The position numbers and the translations under genes are program-made. The notes under the pieces were generated by a model, which had not been told where the DNA came from, did no database searches, and saw only the letters and a list, made by a program, of their open reading frames with translations. A stretch of 11,606 nt of DNA. Source: an uncultured Dorea sp. GTDB taxonomy: Bacteria > Bacillota_A > Clostridia > Lachnospirales > Lachnospiraceae. Positions 1 to 6,931 of this stretch are shown here, piece after piece. The stretch lies in NCBI GenBank assembly GCA_948468495.1, contig CAOKJI010000019.1:1-11606 (forward strand), given 5' to 3'. Numbering within the stretch: position 1 is the first letter of the stretch; each line of letters starts with the position of its first letter.

Positions 1-339
1 CTTCTGTGGGAAATGATATTCGCTTGGCTGTTTCCGGTATTTCCTGAAATGGACAAAGAACAGGTGACAGGAAAGGCATTATTCCAGAGGAGTCTGTATC
101 TTGCGGCCAGAAACTTCCCGGTGACGCTGGCGATGATTGTTCTGAACAGCATACCTGCAGTCTGCATGGCGGCCAGTGTTTCTGTGATGGCGCTGGCGGC
201 GCCGGTTTATCTGGCTGTCGGGTTTGGAGCGACCGGATATATGAATACGTGGCTTCTCAGACGGTGCGGCGCGCTTCCGTCCCGTCCGCTGGAAATCATC
301 CGGGAGATTTATGAATCGGAGGAGGAAGAGGATGAATAA
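1..339 (+). CDS. DUF624/YesL-like membrane protein, 3' part
   Basis: The reading frame is open from the first base of the window (LLWE precedes the first Met at 13), so the gene starts upstream and only its last 112 residues are seen. What remains has an aromatic/proline segment (FAWLFPVFPEM), an amphipathic stretch with a Leu/Ala-rich 'RSLYLAARNFPVTL' region, one or two hydrophobic membrane segments (about window residues 43-80) and a very acidic tail ending ESEEEEDE. This layout fits the C-terminal half of DUF624 (YesL) proteins, small integral membrane proteins of unknown function that often sit in Firmicute ABC-type sugar loci. The stop codon overlaps the next start (332) by 8 bases, so the two genes are probably translationally coupled in one operon. 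The family call rests on pattern and context, and the function is unknown. Confidence 0.72.
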   Translation, partial: LLWEMIFAWLFPVFPEMDKEQVTGKALFQRSLYLAARNFPVTLAMIVLNSIPAVCMAASVSVMALAAPVYLAVGFGATGYMNTWLLRRCGALPSRPLEIIREIYESEEEEDE

Positions 340-1525
340 TGATTGTTATACGGGCGGTAATTCAGAGAAGGTCCGGCTGCAGCCTGATTCAGCCCGGCAG
401 AGGGAATTTGCTCCAGTCCGGCAGAAGGAGTTCGGTTTAGCCCGGCAGTTTGTTTCTGTACCGCTGCAGGATGGCTGGGAGGAGGTCTGCCTGGACCGGA
501 AAGAACTCTCTTATAGCGGAAGAATTGATATAACAGATCCAAAGAGGCCGGAATTAATCTTTCCGGCTTCCTCTCTACACTTTCGCTTTTATGGAGTGGG
601 GGCTGTGCTTACGGTATATAACCGGGGCGGCGAAGGCTGGCGGTACTTTGCGGGGGCTATTGTGGACGGCGTACAGAAGTGCTTTGAACTTCCACCGGAC
701 GACAGGGCGGAGCTTGTGCTGGCGGACGGGGAGGAGAAAGAGCATGAGATTCTGTTCTTCAAACGGCAGGATAGCTGCCATGAGATGGTGCTGGAACGGT
801 TAAGTCTGTCGGAGGGCAGCGTGCTTCTGGATTTGCCGGAGCCTCTGCCGAGACGAATTGAGGTATACGGCGATTCGGTTTCTGTGGGCGAGGTATCGGA
901 AGCGGTGGATTATCTGGGCATGGAAGATCCGGAGAACGTGGGGGAATACACCAATAGCTGGTATTCCTATGCATGGATTGCGGCAAGGAAGCTTGGCGCG
1001 CAGATTCATAATATTTCCCAGAGCGGGATTCCCCTGTTAAATGGTTCCGGCTGGGTGATGCCGCCGTATTTACCGGGAATGGAATCCGTCTGGGATAAAC
1101 TGCACTATCATCCCCAGTGGAAAAGGGTCAGCAAATGGGATTTCAGCAGGTATACGCCGCATCTGGTCCTGATTGCGATTGGACAGAATGACAGTAACCC
1201 GGAGGACTATATGAAGACAAATCCGGAAGGGGCAAAGGCGGCAAATTGGAGATGCGCATACCGGAAATTGATACGGGATATCCGAAAACAGTATCCGGAG
1301 GCGGTAATTATTCTTACCACGACCATTCTGGAGCATGACGAAAACTGGGATAAAGCAATCGGCCAGGTGTGCGGGGAGCTCGGAGACAATCGAATCCGGC
1401 ATTTTCTGTACCGGAAGAACGGATGCGGAACAAAAGGACACGTTCGCATACCGGAGGCAGAGGAGATGGCGGAAGAATTGGTACAGTTTATAGAAGAACT
1501 GGATATTCCGGTGTGGGAGAAATAG
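332..1525 (+). CDS. SGNH-hydrolase carbohydrate esterase, CE2-like (probable oligosaccharide deacetylase)
   Basis: Predicted 397-residue cytoplasmic esterase with no signal peptide. I chose the ATG at 332 over the one at 311 because AGGAGG at 320-325 lies 6 bases before it. Residues about 40-160 are beta-rich and resemble the N-terminal jelly-roll domain of CE2 esterases. The SGNH domain follows: block I is YGDSVSVGE with the likely nucleophile Ser182, block II is NISQSG with Gly232, block III is IGQND at 284-287, and the final block is GTKGHVRIPEAEEMAEEL with His370. The usual catalytic Asp two residues before this His is Lys368 here. That fits CE2 members that work with a Ser-His dyad. CE2 enzymes remove O-acetyl groups from xylo-, gluco- or manno-oligosaccharides. 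The neighbouring GH1, phosphomutase and mannose-6-phosphate isomerase suggest it deacetylates imported oligosaccharides. Residues 21-39 carry an odd 8-residue repeat. The SGNH fold is confident; the CE2 assignment and substrate are less so. Confidence 0.82.
   Translation: MNNDCYTGGNSEKVRLQPDSARQREFAPVRQKEFGLARQFVSVPLQDGWEEVCLDRKELSYSGRIDITDPKRPELIFPASSLHFRFYGVGAVLTVYNRGGEGWRYFAGAIVDGVQKCFELPPDDRAELVLADGEEKEHEILFFKRQDSCHEMVLERLSLSEGSVLLDLPEPLPRRIEVYGDSVSVGEVSEAVDYLGMEDPENVGEYTNSWYSYAWIAARKLGAQIHNISQSGIPLLNGSGWVMPPYLPGMESVWDKLHYHPQWKRVSKWDFSRYTPHLVLIAIGQNDSNPEDYMKTNPEGAKAANWRCAYRKLIRDIRKQYPEAVIILTTTILEHDENWDKAIGQVCGELGDNRIRHFLYRKNGCGTKGHVRIPEAEEMAEELVQFIEELDIPVWEK
392..448 (+). repeat. 24-bp in-frame repeat in the esterase N-terminus
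   Basis: The core (g)cccggcag, or its variant gtccggcag, recurs exactly every 24 bases at 392, 416 and 440. It encodes an 8-residue period: ARQREFAP, VRQKEFGL, ARQF. It lies before the first predicted beta strand of the jelly-roll domain and looks like a small coding-repeat expansion rather than part of the fold. Confidence 0.6.
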
Positions 1526-1565
1526 AAGAGCCGTACAGTTCGGCGCGGGAGGAAAGGAGCAGAAC

Positions 1566-3293
1566 ATGAATGTAAAGGAAACCTATGAATTCTGGTGCAG
1601 CGATCCGTATTTTGATGCGGATACAAAAGCGGAATTGAAGAAAATTGAGAACAACGCGGAAGAAATCGAGGAGCGTTTTTATAAAAATCTCGCCTTCGGT
1701 ACAGGAGGCTTAAGAGGAATTATCGGAGCCGGAACGAACCGGATGAATATTTATACGGTGCGTAAGGCGACCCAGGGACTGGCAAATTATATCATAAAAC
1801 AGGGGGCGGAGAAGAAGGGCGTTGCGATTGCATATGATTCCCGAAATATGTCGCCGGAATTTGCAGAGGAAGCGGCGCTGTGCCTGGCGGCAAACGGAGT
1901 GAAGGCATATATTTTTCCCTCCTTGCGTCCTACGCCCATGCTGTCCTTTGCTTTAAGGGAGCTTGGTTGTGCGGCGGGAATTGTGGTAACCGCAAGCCAT
2001 AATCCCGCGGAATATAACGGTTACAAGGTCTACTGGGAGGACGGCGCGCAGATTACCGCGCCGAGAGATAAAGAAATTATTGAAGAGGTTAACCGGATTA
2101 CCGATTTCGGACAGGTGAAAACTATGCCGAAAGAAGAGGCGGTAAAAAGCGGCCTTTATGAGGTAATCGGAGCGGATATGGATGATAAATATATGGAAGC
2201 TTTAAAGAGACTGGTTATTCATCCGGAAATTATCCGTAAAGAGGCCGAGAATTTAAAGGTTGTGTATACGCCGCTTCATGGTACGGGGAATCTTCCGGTA
2301 AGGCGGATTTTAAAGGAGCTTGGCTTTGCGAGGGTGTATGTGGTACAGCAGCAGGAGCTTCCCGACGGGAATTTCCCCACCGTTCCTTATCCGAATCCGG
2401 AGGATAAGAAGGCATTTGCGCTGGCTCTTGATTTGGCAGAGGAAGTAGATGCGGATATCGTACTGGCAACAGACCCGGACGCGGACCGGCTGGGAGTATA
2501 CGCAAAAGACGAAAGGACAGGGGAATACAGAAGTTTTACCGGAAATATGTCCGGGATGCTGATTATGGAGTACATTCTGTCCCAGAGAAAGAAGATGGGG
2601 ACTTTACCGGAAAACGGAGCGGTAGTTACCACTATCGTATCCGGTAAAATGGCAAGGGAAATTGCAAAAGATTATGGAGTGGAGCTGATAGAAACCCTGA
2701 CCGGTTTTAAATATATCGGCGAACAGATAAAATTCTTTGAGCAGGACGGCAGGCATGAATTTATCTTTGGTTATGAAGAAAGCTACGGCTGCCTTGCGGG
2801 AACCCATGCAAGGGATAAGGACGCGGTAGTCGCTGTGATGGCGCTGTGCGAAGCGGCGGCATGGTACAGGAATCAGGGCGGAACGCTCTGCGGCCAGATG
2901 GACGCGCTCTTTCAAAAGTATGGATATTATAAAGAAGATTTGAACACATTGACTCTGAAAGGCCAGGACGGAGCAAGGAAGATTCAGGAAATGATGGAAG
3001 CCATCCGAAAAGATACGCCGAAGCAGATTGCCGGGCGTGAAGTGACTCAGTTCAGAGATTACAGGGAAGATGTGCTGATAGATTATAAGACGAAAGAAAC
3101 GGGAAAAACCGGGCTGCCGAACTCGGATGTGCTGTATTTTGAACTGGAAGGCGGCGCATGGTGCTGTATCCGTCCTTCGGGAACCGAGCCGAAGATTAAG
3201 TTCTATATGGGAGTGAAAGGCGCGGATGAAAGGGATGCGGACGGGCAGCTGGAAACCATGAAACAGGCATTTCTAAAGCTGACGGAATATTAA
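1566..3293 (+). CDS. pgcA: alpha-D-phosphohexomutase (phosphoglucomutase/phosphomannomutase)
   Basis: This 575-residue enzyme interconverts hexose 1-phosphates and 6-phosphates in the cytoplasm, with Mg2+ and a phosphoserine. The four family hallmarks are all present. The catalytic serine loop is TASHNP with Ser144. The metal loop is DPDADR at 303-308. The sugar-specificity loop is GYEES at 402-406. The phosphate-binding loop is RPSGTEPK starting at Arg536. Length and motifs match the Firmicute PgcA type (about 580 residues), which can act on glucose and mannose phosphates. The start is supported by AGGAAAGGAG at 1550-1559. It lies 40 bases after the esterase gene and 58 bases before the GH1 gene, so it is probably co-transcribed. 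Next to a mannose-6-phosphate isomerase it could convert mannose 1-phosphate made by phosphorolysis, or route glucose 6-phosphate to glucose 1-phosphate. Sequence alone does not decide the sugar preference. Confidence 0.93.
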   Translation: MNVKETYEFWCSDPYFDADTKAELKKIENNAEEIEERFYKNLAFGTGGLRGIIGAGTNRMNIYTVRKATQGLANYIIKQGAEKKGVAIAYDSRNMSPEFAEEAALCLAANGVKAYIFPSLRPTPMLSFALRELGCAAGIVVTASHNPAEYNGYKVYWEDGAQITAPRDKEIIEEVNRITDFGQVKTMPKEEAVKSGLYEVIGADMDDKYMEALKRLVIHPEIIRKEAENLKVVYTPLHGTGNLPVRRILKELGFARVYVVQQQELPDGNFPTVPYPNPEDKKAFALALDLAEEVDADIVLATDPDADRLGVYAKDERTGEYRSFTGNMSGMLIMEYILSQRKKMGTLPENGAVVTTIVSGKMAREIAKDYGVELIETLTGFKYIGEQIKFFEQDGRHEFIFGYEESYGCLAGTHARDKDAVVAVMALCEAAAWYRNQGGTLCGQMDALFQKYGYYKEDLNTLTLKGQDGARKIQEMMEAIRKDTPKQIAGREVTQFRDYREDVLIDYKTKETGKTGLPNSDVLYFELEGGAWCCIRPSGTEPKIKFYMGVKGADERDADGQLETMKQAFLKLTEY

Positions 3294-3351
3294 GCACGTC
3301 TGTGCCTTTCCTGAGGGAAGAAGCCGGCCGCAGAGAAAAGGAGATGCAAGG

Positions 3352-4710
3352 ATGGGATTTCGGAAAGATTTTGTATGGGGCGCTGCCGCCAGCGCATATC
3401 AAGTGGAAGGCGCCGCCGGGGAAGACGGCAAGGGAGAAGATATCTGGGATATCTACACGAAGGAGCCGGGGCGCATCTTCGGGGGACACACAGGGGAAAC
3501 CGCCTGCGATCATTATCACAGATACCGGGAGGACGTCCGTCTTATGAAAGAAATCGGGTTGAAGGCATACCGTTTTTCTGTCAACTGGTCCAGAGTGCTG
3601 CCGGAGGGCGCCGGGCGTGTGAATGAAGAGGGAATTGCATTTTACAATGCTTTGATTGACGAACTTCTGGCAAATGGAATCGAGCCTTATATTACTCTGT
3701 ATCACTGGGAGCTTCCTTATGAACTTTATAAGCGGGGAGGATGGATGAATCCTCAGATTGTGGAGTGGTTCGGAGAATATGCAAAGGTTGTGGCGGAACG
3801 GTTCAGCGATAGGGCGGCGCACTATTTTACATTGAACGAGCCCCAATGCTTTGTAGGACTGGGATTCCTAACCGGAGAGCATGCGCCGGGGCTTATCAGC
3901 CCCTTGAGAGATACGTTCGGGATGGCGCACAATGCGTTAAAGGCGCATGGAAGGGCGGTGCAGATGCTGCGTCAGTACGGGAAGCAGAAGCTGACAATCG
4001 GTTATGCGCCAACCTGCGGCATGTGTTATCCGGAGACAGAGAGACCGGAGGATGTTGAGGCGGCGAGACAGATGTTGTTTGCGATGCAGCCGGACGACGG
4101 TAACTGGACATGGAATGTCTCCTGGTGGTCGGACCCGGTGATTCTGGGAAGGTATCCCGAGGAGGGACTCCGGCGGTATGAGCCTTATCTTCCCCGGATT
4201 ACGGAAGAGGATATGAAGCTGATATCCGAGCCGGTAGATATCTACGGTCAGAATATTTACAATGGAAGATGTATCCGCATGGGGGAAGATGGAAAGCCGG
4301 AAGAAGTAAAACGGTATGAAGGATTTCCAGGGACGGCAATGGGATGGCCCATAACGCCGGAGGCCTTGTACTGGGGACCGAAGTTTTTGTATGAGCGCTA
4401 CCGAAAGCCCATTTATATTACTGAAAACGGTCTGTCTTGCCATGATGTAATAGCGCTGGACGGTAAGGTTCATGACCATGACAGGATAGATTTTCTGGGA
4501 AGGTATTTGCGGGAATTAAAGAGAGCGGCGGGAGAAATTGATTTGCGGGGATATTTTCACTGGTCGCTTTTGGATAATTTTGAATGGGCAAAGGGGTATT
4601 CGGAGCGTTTTGGGATGGTATATGTGGATTACCGGACTCAGCGCCGGATTCTGAAAGATTCGGCATATTGGTACCGTGATGTGATACAGAGCAATGGAGT
4701 CGCGATATGA
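3352..4710 (+). CDS. GH1 family beta-glucosidase (non-phosphorylated substrate type)
   Basis: This 452-residue retaining beta-glycosidase is the usual length for bacterial GH1. The N-terminus FRKDFVWGAAASAYQVEGA (Gln17) is the GH1 opening signature. The acid/base is Glu163 in TLNEP and the nucleophile is Glu358 in YITENGLS. In the sugar-binding loop, Trp404 and Glu411-Trp412 (SLLDNFEWAKGY) are the residues that bind the free 4- and 6-hydroxyls of glucose. 6-Phospho-beta-glucosidases have a Ser/Lys/Tyr phosphate site there instead. This agrees with uptake by an ABC importer rather than a PTS, and with a sugar kinase encoded next door. There is no signal peptide, so it acts in the cytoplasm on imported beta-linked oligosaccharides. 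Glucose, mannose or both at the non-reducing end remain possible. AAAGGAG at 3337-3343 supports the start. Its last codons are duplicated downstream (see the 4678-4781 repeat). Confidence 0.93.
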   Translation: MGFRKDFVWGAAASAYQVEGAAGEDGKGEDIWDIYTKEPGRIFGGHTGETACDHYHRYREDVRLMKEIGLKAYRFSVNWSRVLPEGAGRVNEEGIAFYNALIDELLANGIEPYITLYHWELPYELYKRGGWMNPQIVEWFGEYAKVVAERFSDRAAHYFTLNEPQCFVGLGFLTGEHAPGLISPLRDTFGMAHNALKAHGRAVQMLRQYGKQKLTIGYAPTCGMCYPETERPEDVEAARQMLFAMQPDDGNWTWNVSWWSDPVILGRYPEEGLRRYEPYLPRITEEDMKLISEPVDIYGQNIYNGRCIRMGEDGKPEEVKRYEGFPGTAMGWPITPEALYWGPKFLYERYRKPIYITENGLSCHDVIALDGKVHDHDRIDFLGRYLRELKRAAGEIDLRGYFHWSLLDNFEWAKGYSERFGMVYVDYRTQRRILKDSAYWYRDVIQSNGVAI

Positions 4711-4781
4711 TTCAGAATAATGATATTGCGATGTGATACAGAGCATTGATGCCGTAATATGATTCAAAATAATGGAGAAGA
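4678..4781 (+). repeat. Imperfect 52-bp tandem duplication covering the GH1 gene tail and stop
   Basis: Unit 1 (4678-4729) contains the last ten GH1 codons, the TGA and 19 further bases. Unit 2 (4730-4781) repeats it. The first 16 bases are identical, and 38 of the first 45 positions match. Read in its own frame, unit 2 still gives DVIQS....I-stop, as unit 1 does (DVIQSNGVAI-stop). The period of 52 is not a multiple of 3, so the second copy lies out of frame and after the functional stop. The end of unit 2 supplies the GGAG ribosome site for the next gene. Confidence 0.8.
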
Positions 4782-4784
4782 GTT

Positions 4785-6644
4785 ATGAGTATATTGAAAT
4801 TAAAGCCGAGCTGCAAGGATTATCTCTGGGGCGGCGGCAGGCTGAAGACGGAATATGGAAAGGAATACGAGGGAGACGTACTTGCCGAGACATGGGAATT
4901 ATCCTGCCATCCGGACGGTCCTTCTTATATTGCGAACGGGGCGTATCAGGGTAAGACTTTACAGGAGTATATTGACGGGGAAGGAAAAGAGGTTCTGGGA
5001 ACACACTGCCGGAGGTTTCGGGATTTTCCGATTCTGACGAAATTTATTGACGCAAAGGAGAATCTGTCGATTCAGGTTCACCCGGATAACGGATATGCGC
5101 TGAAACATGAAGGTCAGTACGGAAAGACCGAAATGTGGTATGTGATGGACGCCGGGGAGGGAGCTTATCTCTACTACGGATTCCGGCAGGAAATCAGCCG
5201 GGAAGAATTTGAAAAACGAATCAAAGAGGACACGCTTTTGGAGGCGCTGCACGCAGTGCCGGTGCAGAAGGGGGATGTGCTGTTTATTGAATCCGGTACG
5301 ATTCACGCGATTGGGAAAGATATTCTGATTGCGGAGATTCAGCAGAATTCTAACGTGACTTACCGGGTGTATGATTATGGAAGAGTTGGGAAAGACGGAA
5401 AAAAGCGAGACCTTCATATTGAGAAGGCTCTGGCGGTGACCAGACGCGTACCAATCATCCGGGATAAGAAGAGCTATCCTCATGTGGCGGACTGTGATTA
5501 TTTTACAGTAGATAAACTGAATCTGGACGGCAGGGTTATGAAGCGGCTGGAGGGGACGGTATCCGGAGAATCATTTGCCAGTATTCTGATATTAGACGGC
5601 GAGGGATGCATTGCCTGCGGCGGGGAGAGGCTTACGTACCGGAAAGGAGACAGTTTCTTTCTGGCGGCCGGAAGCGGCGCATATCAGGTAGAAGGAAGCT
5701 GCGATGCGCTGATTACGACCATTCGGGAAAAGGCCGCGCCGGTGAGAATCGGCATTGATATAGGGGGAACGGATACGAAGATCGGGCTGGTGGACGTGCA
5801 TCAGAAGCTGATTGCATCCGTTACGAGTCCAACAGGGGCCGCGGGCAGGAAGCCGGAAGAGGTTCTGAAAGACATTGGCGAAAGAGCGCTTCAACTGCTG
5901 GACAGCCAGGGAATCGCGGTGGACCAGTGTATCGGCGCAGGCGTCGGAGCGCCGGGGACGGTGGACGGGAAAAATGGAGTCGTCCGCTACTCGAATAATA
6001 TTCAATGGGAGCAGGTGAGGGTTGCAGAAGAAATAGGAAAAATTCTGCCAGTACCGGTAAAAGTTGCCAATGATGCAGACTGCGCCGCCCTTGGCGAGAT
6101 GGTGGCGGGAGCGGGAAGAGGATTTCGGGATATGGTGATGCTGACGCTGGGAACCGGAGTGGGCGGCGGCATTATTCTGAATGGAGAAATCTATGAAGGA
6201 AAAGGAATCGGCGGAAGCGAGCTGGGACATATGGTTATTGTGGAAGACGGCGAGCCCTGCACCTGCGGACGTAAGGGATGCTTGGAGGCATACGCGTCTG
6301 CTTCGGCGTTGGCGCGCAATGCAGAGAGGAAAACCGGTAGGAAGGATTTGAAGCCGGAACAGATTTTTGAATTGGCAGAACGCGGGGACAAAGACGCGAG
6401 GGAAGCCATAGAAGACTACCGGAAGAAGCTTGCCACAGGAATCGTTAATATCGTCAATATTTTCCGTCCGCAGCTTGTCCTGATTGGCGGCGGTATTTCC
6501 GCGCAGGGAGAAAATCTTCTGGCTCCGCTGAGGGAAATCGTAAAGGAGAACGCCTTCGGCGGAAGCAAGGGAGAGATACCGGAGATAGAGACGGCGTCTC
6601 TGGGAAACCATGCGGGCATGATTGGCGCGGCGAATCTGGTGTAA
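4785..6644 (+). CDS. Fused mannose-6-phosphate isomerase (type I) and ROK-family sugar kinase
   Basis: One uninterrupted 619-residue frame carries two complete enzymes. Residues 1 to about 315 match the short Firmicute ManA type. These carry IQVHPDN (His99 and Gln97), KTEMW (Glu116), ESGTIHAIG (His174) and EIQQNSNVTYRVYDYGR. The two histidines and the glutamate are the expected zinc ligands. Residues 320-619 form a full ROK kinase. These carry VRIGIDIGGTDTK (phosphate loop at 325-329), NDADCAALGE with catalytic Asp430, GTGVGGG, and the zinc motif His482 plus CTCGRKGC (Cys492, 494, 499). The second domain begins almost directly after the last predicted beta strand of the first, with no real linker. 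A plausible job is hexose to hexose 6-phosphate, then mannose 6-phosphate to fructose 6-phosphate, in one polypeptide. GGAG at 4774-4777 precedes the start by 7 bases. It is probably the last gene of the left operon. The domains are certain in motif terms; kinase specificity (glucose, mannose or both) is open. Confidence 0.93.
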   Translation: MSILKLKPSCKDYLWGGGRLKTEYGKEYEGDVLAETWELSCHPDGPSYIANGAYQGKTLQEYIDGEGKEVLGTHCRRFRDFPILTKFIDAKENLSIQVHPDNGYALKHEGQYGKTEMWYVMDAGEGAYLYYGFRQEISREEFEKRIKEDTLLEALHAVPVQKGDVLFIESGTIHAIGKDILIAEIQQNSNVTYRVYDYGRVGKDGKKRDLHIEKALAVTRRVPIIRDKKSYPHVADCDYFTVDKLNLDGRVMKRLEGTVSGESFASILILDGEGCIACGGERLTYRKGDSFFLAAGSGAYQVEGSCDALITTIREKAAPVRIGIDIGGTDTKIGLVDVHQKLIASVTSPTGAAGRKPEEVLKDIGERALQLLDSQGIAVDQCIGAGVGAPGTVDGKNGVVRYSNNIQWEQVRVAEEIGKILPVPVKVANDADCAALGEMVAGAGRGFRDMVMLTLGTGVGGGIILNGEIYEGKGIGGSELGHMVIVEDGEPCTCGRKGCLEAYASASALARNAERKTGRKDLKPEQIFELAERGDKDAREAIEDYRKKLATGIVNIVNIFRPQLVLIGGGISAQGENLLAPLREIVKENAFGGSKGEIPEIETASLGNHAGMIGAANLV

Positions 6645-6661
6645 TCCTGTATGGAATGAAG

Positions 6662-6723
6662 CAATGGCAGGCAGTTCCGGACCGCACAGGCAGAGCCTTT
6701 TCAGGCTTAACTTACTGCCATTG
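6662..6723 (+). repeat. 9-bp inverted repeat after the fused gene
   Basis: CAATGGCAG at 6662-6670 is perfectly complementary to CTGCCATTG at 6715-6723. The 44-base loop contains a further small hairpin (AGCC at 6694-6697 with GGCT at 6704-6707). It lies 18 bases after the stop of the isomerase-kinase gene. No T-run follows, so it is not a standard intrinsic terminator. It may mark the end of the operon transcript or a folded 3' RNA end. Confidence 0.45.
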
Positions 6724-6769
6724 TGGAGTGAAGTGTTACAATGAAAGAATTGAATAACATAAAATTATG

Positions 6770-6798
6770 TTGAATAAACATAAATCACGTGATATAAT
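6770..6798 (+). promoter_or_regulatory. Sigma-A-type promoter upstream of the Rpn-like pseudogene
   Basis: TTGAAT at 6770-6775, a 17-base spacer and a perfect TATAAT at 6793-6798 form a near-consensus promoter, with a start expected near 6805. The spacer ends in a 10-bp palindrome, ATCACGTGAT (6784-6793), touching the -10 box. A second inverted repeat, AACATAA and TTATGTT (6756-6771), overlaps the start of the -35 box. Either could be an operator. Confidence 0.7.
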
Positions 6799-6807
6799 GT
6801 CTGTATC

Positions 6808-6835
6808 TTGAGGGAAGCATTCCGGCTTCCCTCAA
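6808..6835 (+). other. Perfect 11-bp hairpin at the predicted 5' end of the transcript
   Basis: TTGAGGGAAGC at 6808-6818 pairs perfectly with GCTTCCCTCAA at 6825-6835 around a 6-base loop. It begins about 3 bases after the start predicted from the TATAAT box, so the RNA would open with a stable stem. Neither strand has a T-run after it, so it is not an ordinary terminator. A short hairpin (CTTCG, loop TAT, CGAAG at 6870-6882) follows within the roughly 127-base leader. Possible roles are RNA stabilisation or leader control. Confidence 0.6.
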
Positions 6836-6931
6836 AATATCTAAGCCGCAGGGCATCGCATTTTCGGAACTTCGTATCGAAGATTAACCCGGTAATGGTG
6901 AGAGAAAAAGAATAGAAAGGAGAGTTTGCGT

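Noticed and set aside
2696..2710. Operator-like TGACCGGTTTTA inside the mutase gene
   Set aside because: It is a single half-matching copy in coding sequence without the abutting second 12-mer seen in the real operators.
3296..3312. Terminator between the mutase and GH1 genes
   Set aside because: The stem is only 4 bp (GCAC/GTGC) and no T-run follows.
3352..4710. 6-phospho-beta-glucosidase
   Set aside because: The sugar-binding loop has the Trp404/Glu411 pattern of enzymes for unphosphorylated glucosides, and the transporter is an ABC type.
5592..6611. Long open frame on the - strand opposite the isomerase-kinase gene
   Set aside because: It has no ribosome site or recognisable motif and lies opposite a gene with full active-site motifs, so it is an antisense shadow.
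6656..6757. 33-codon open frame with CHCGVKC
   Set aside because: There is no ribosome site, it overlaps the inverted repeat, and nothing recognisable is in the peptide.
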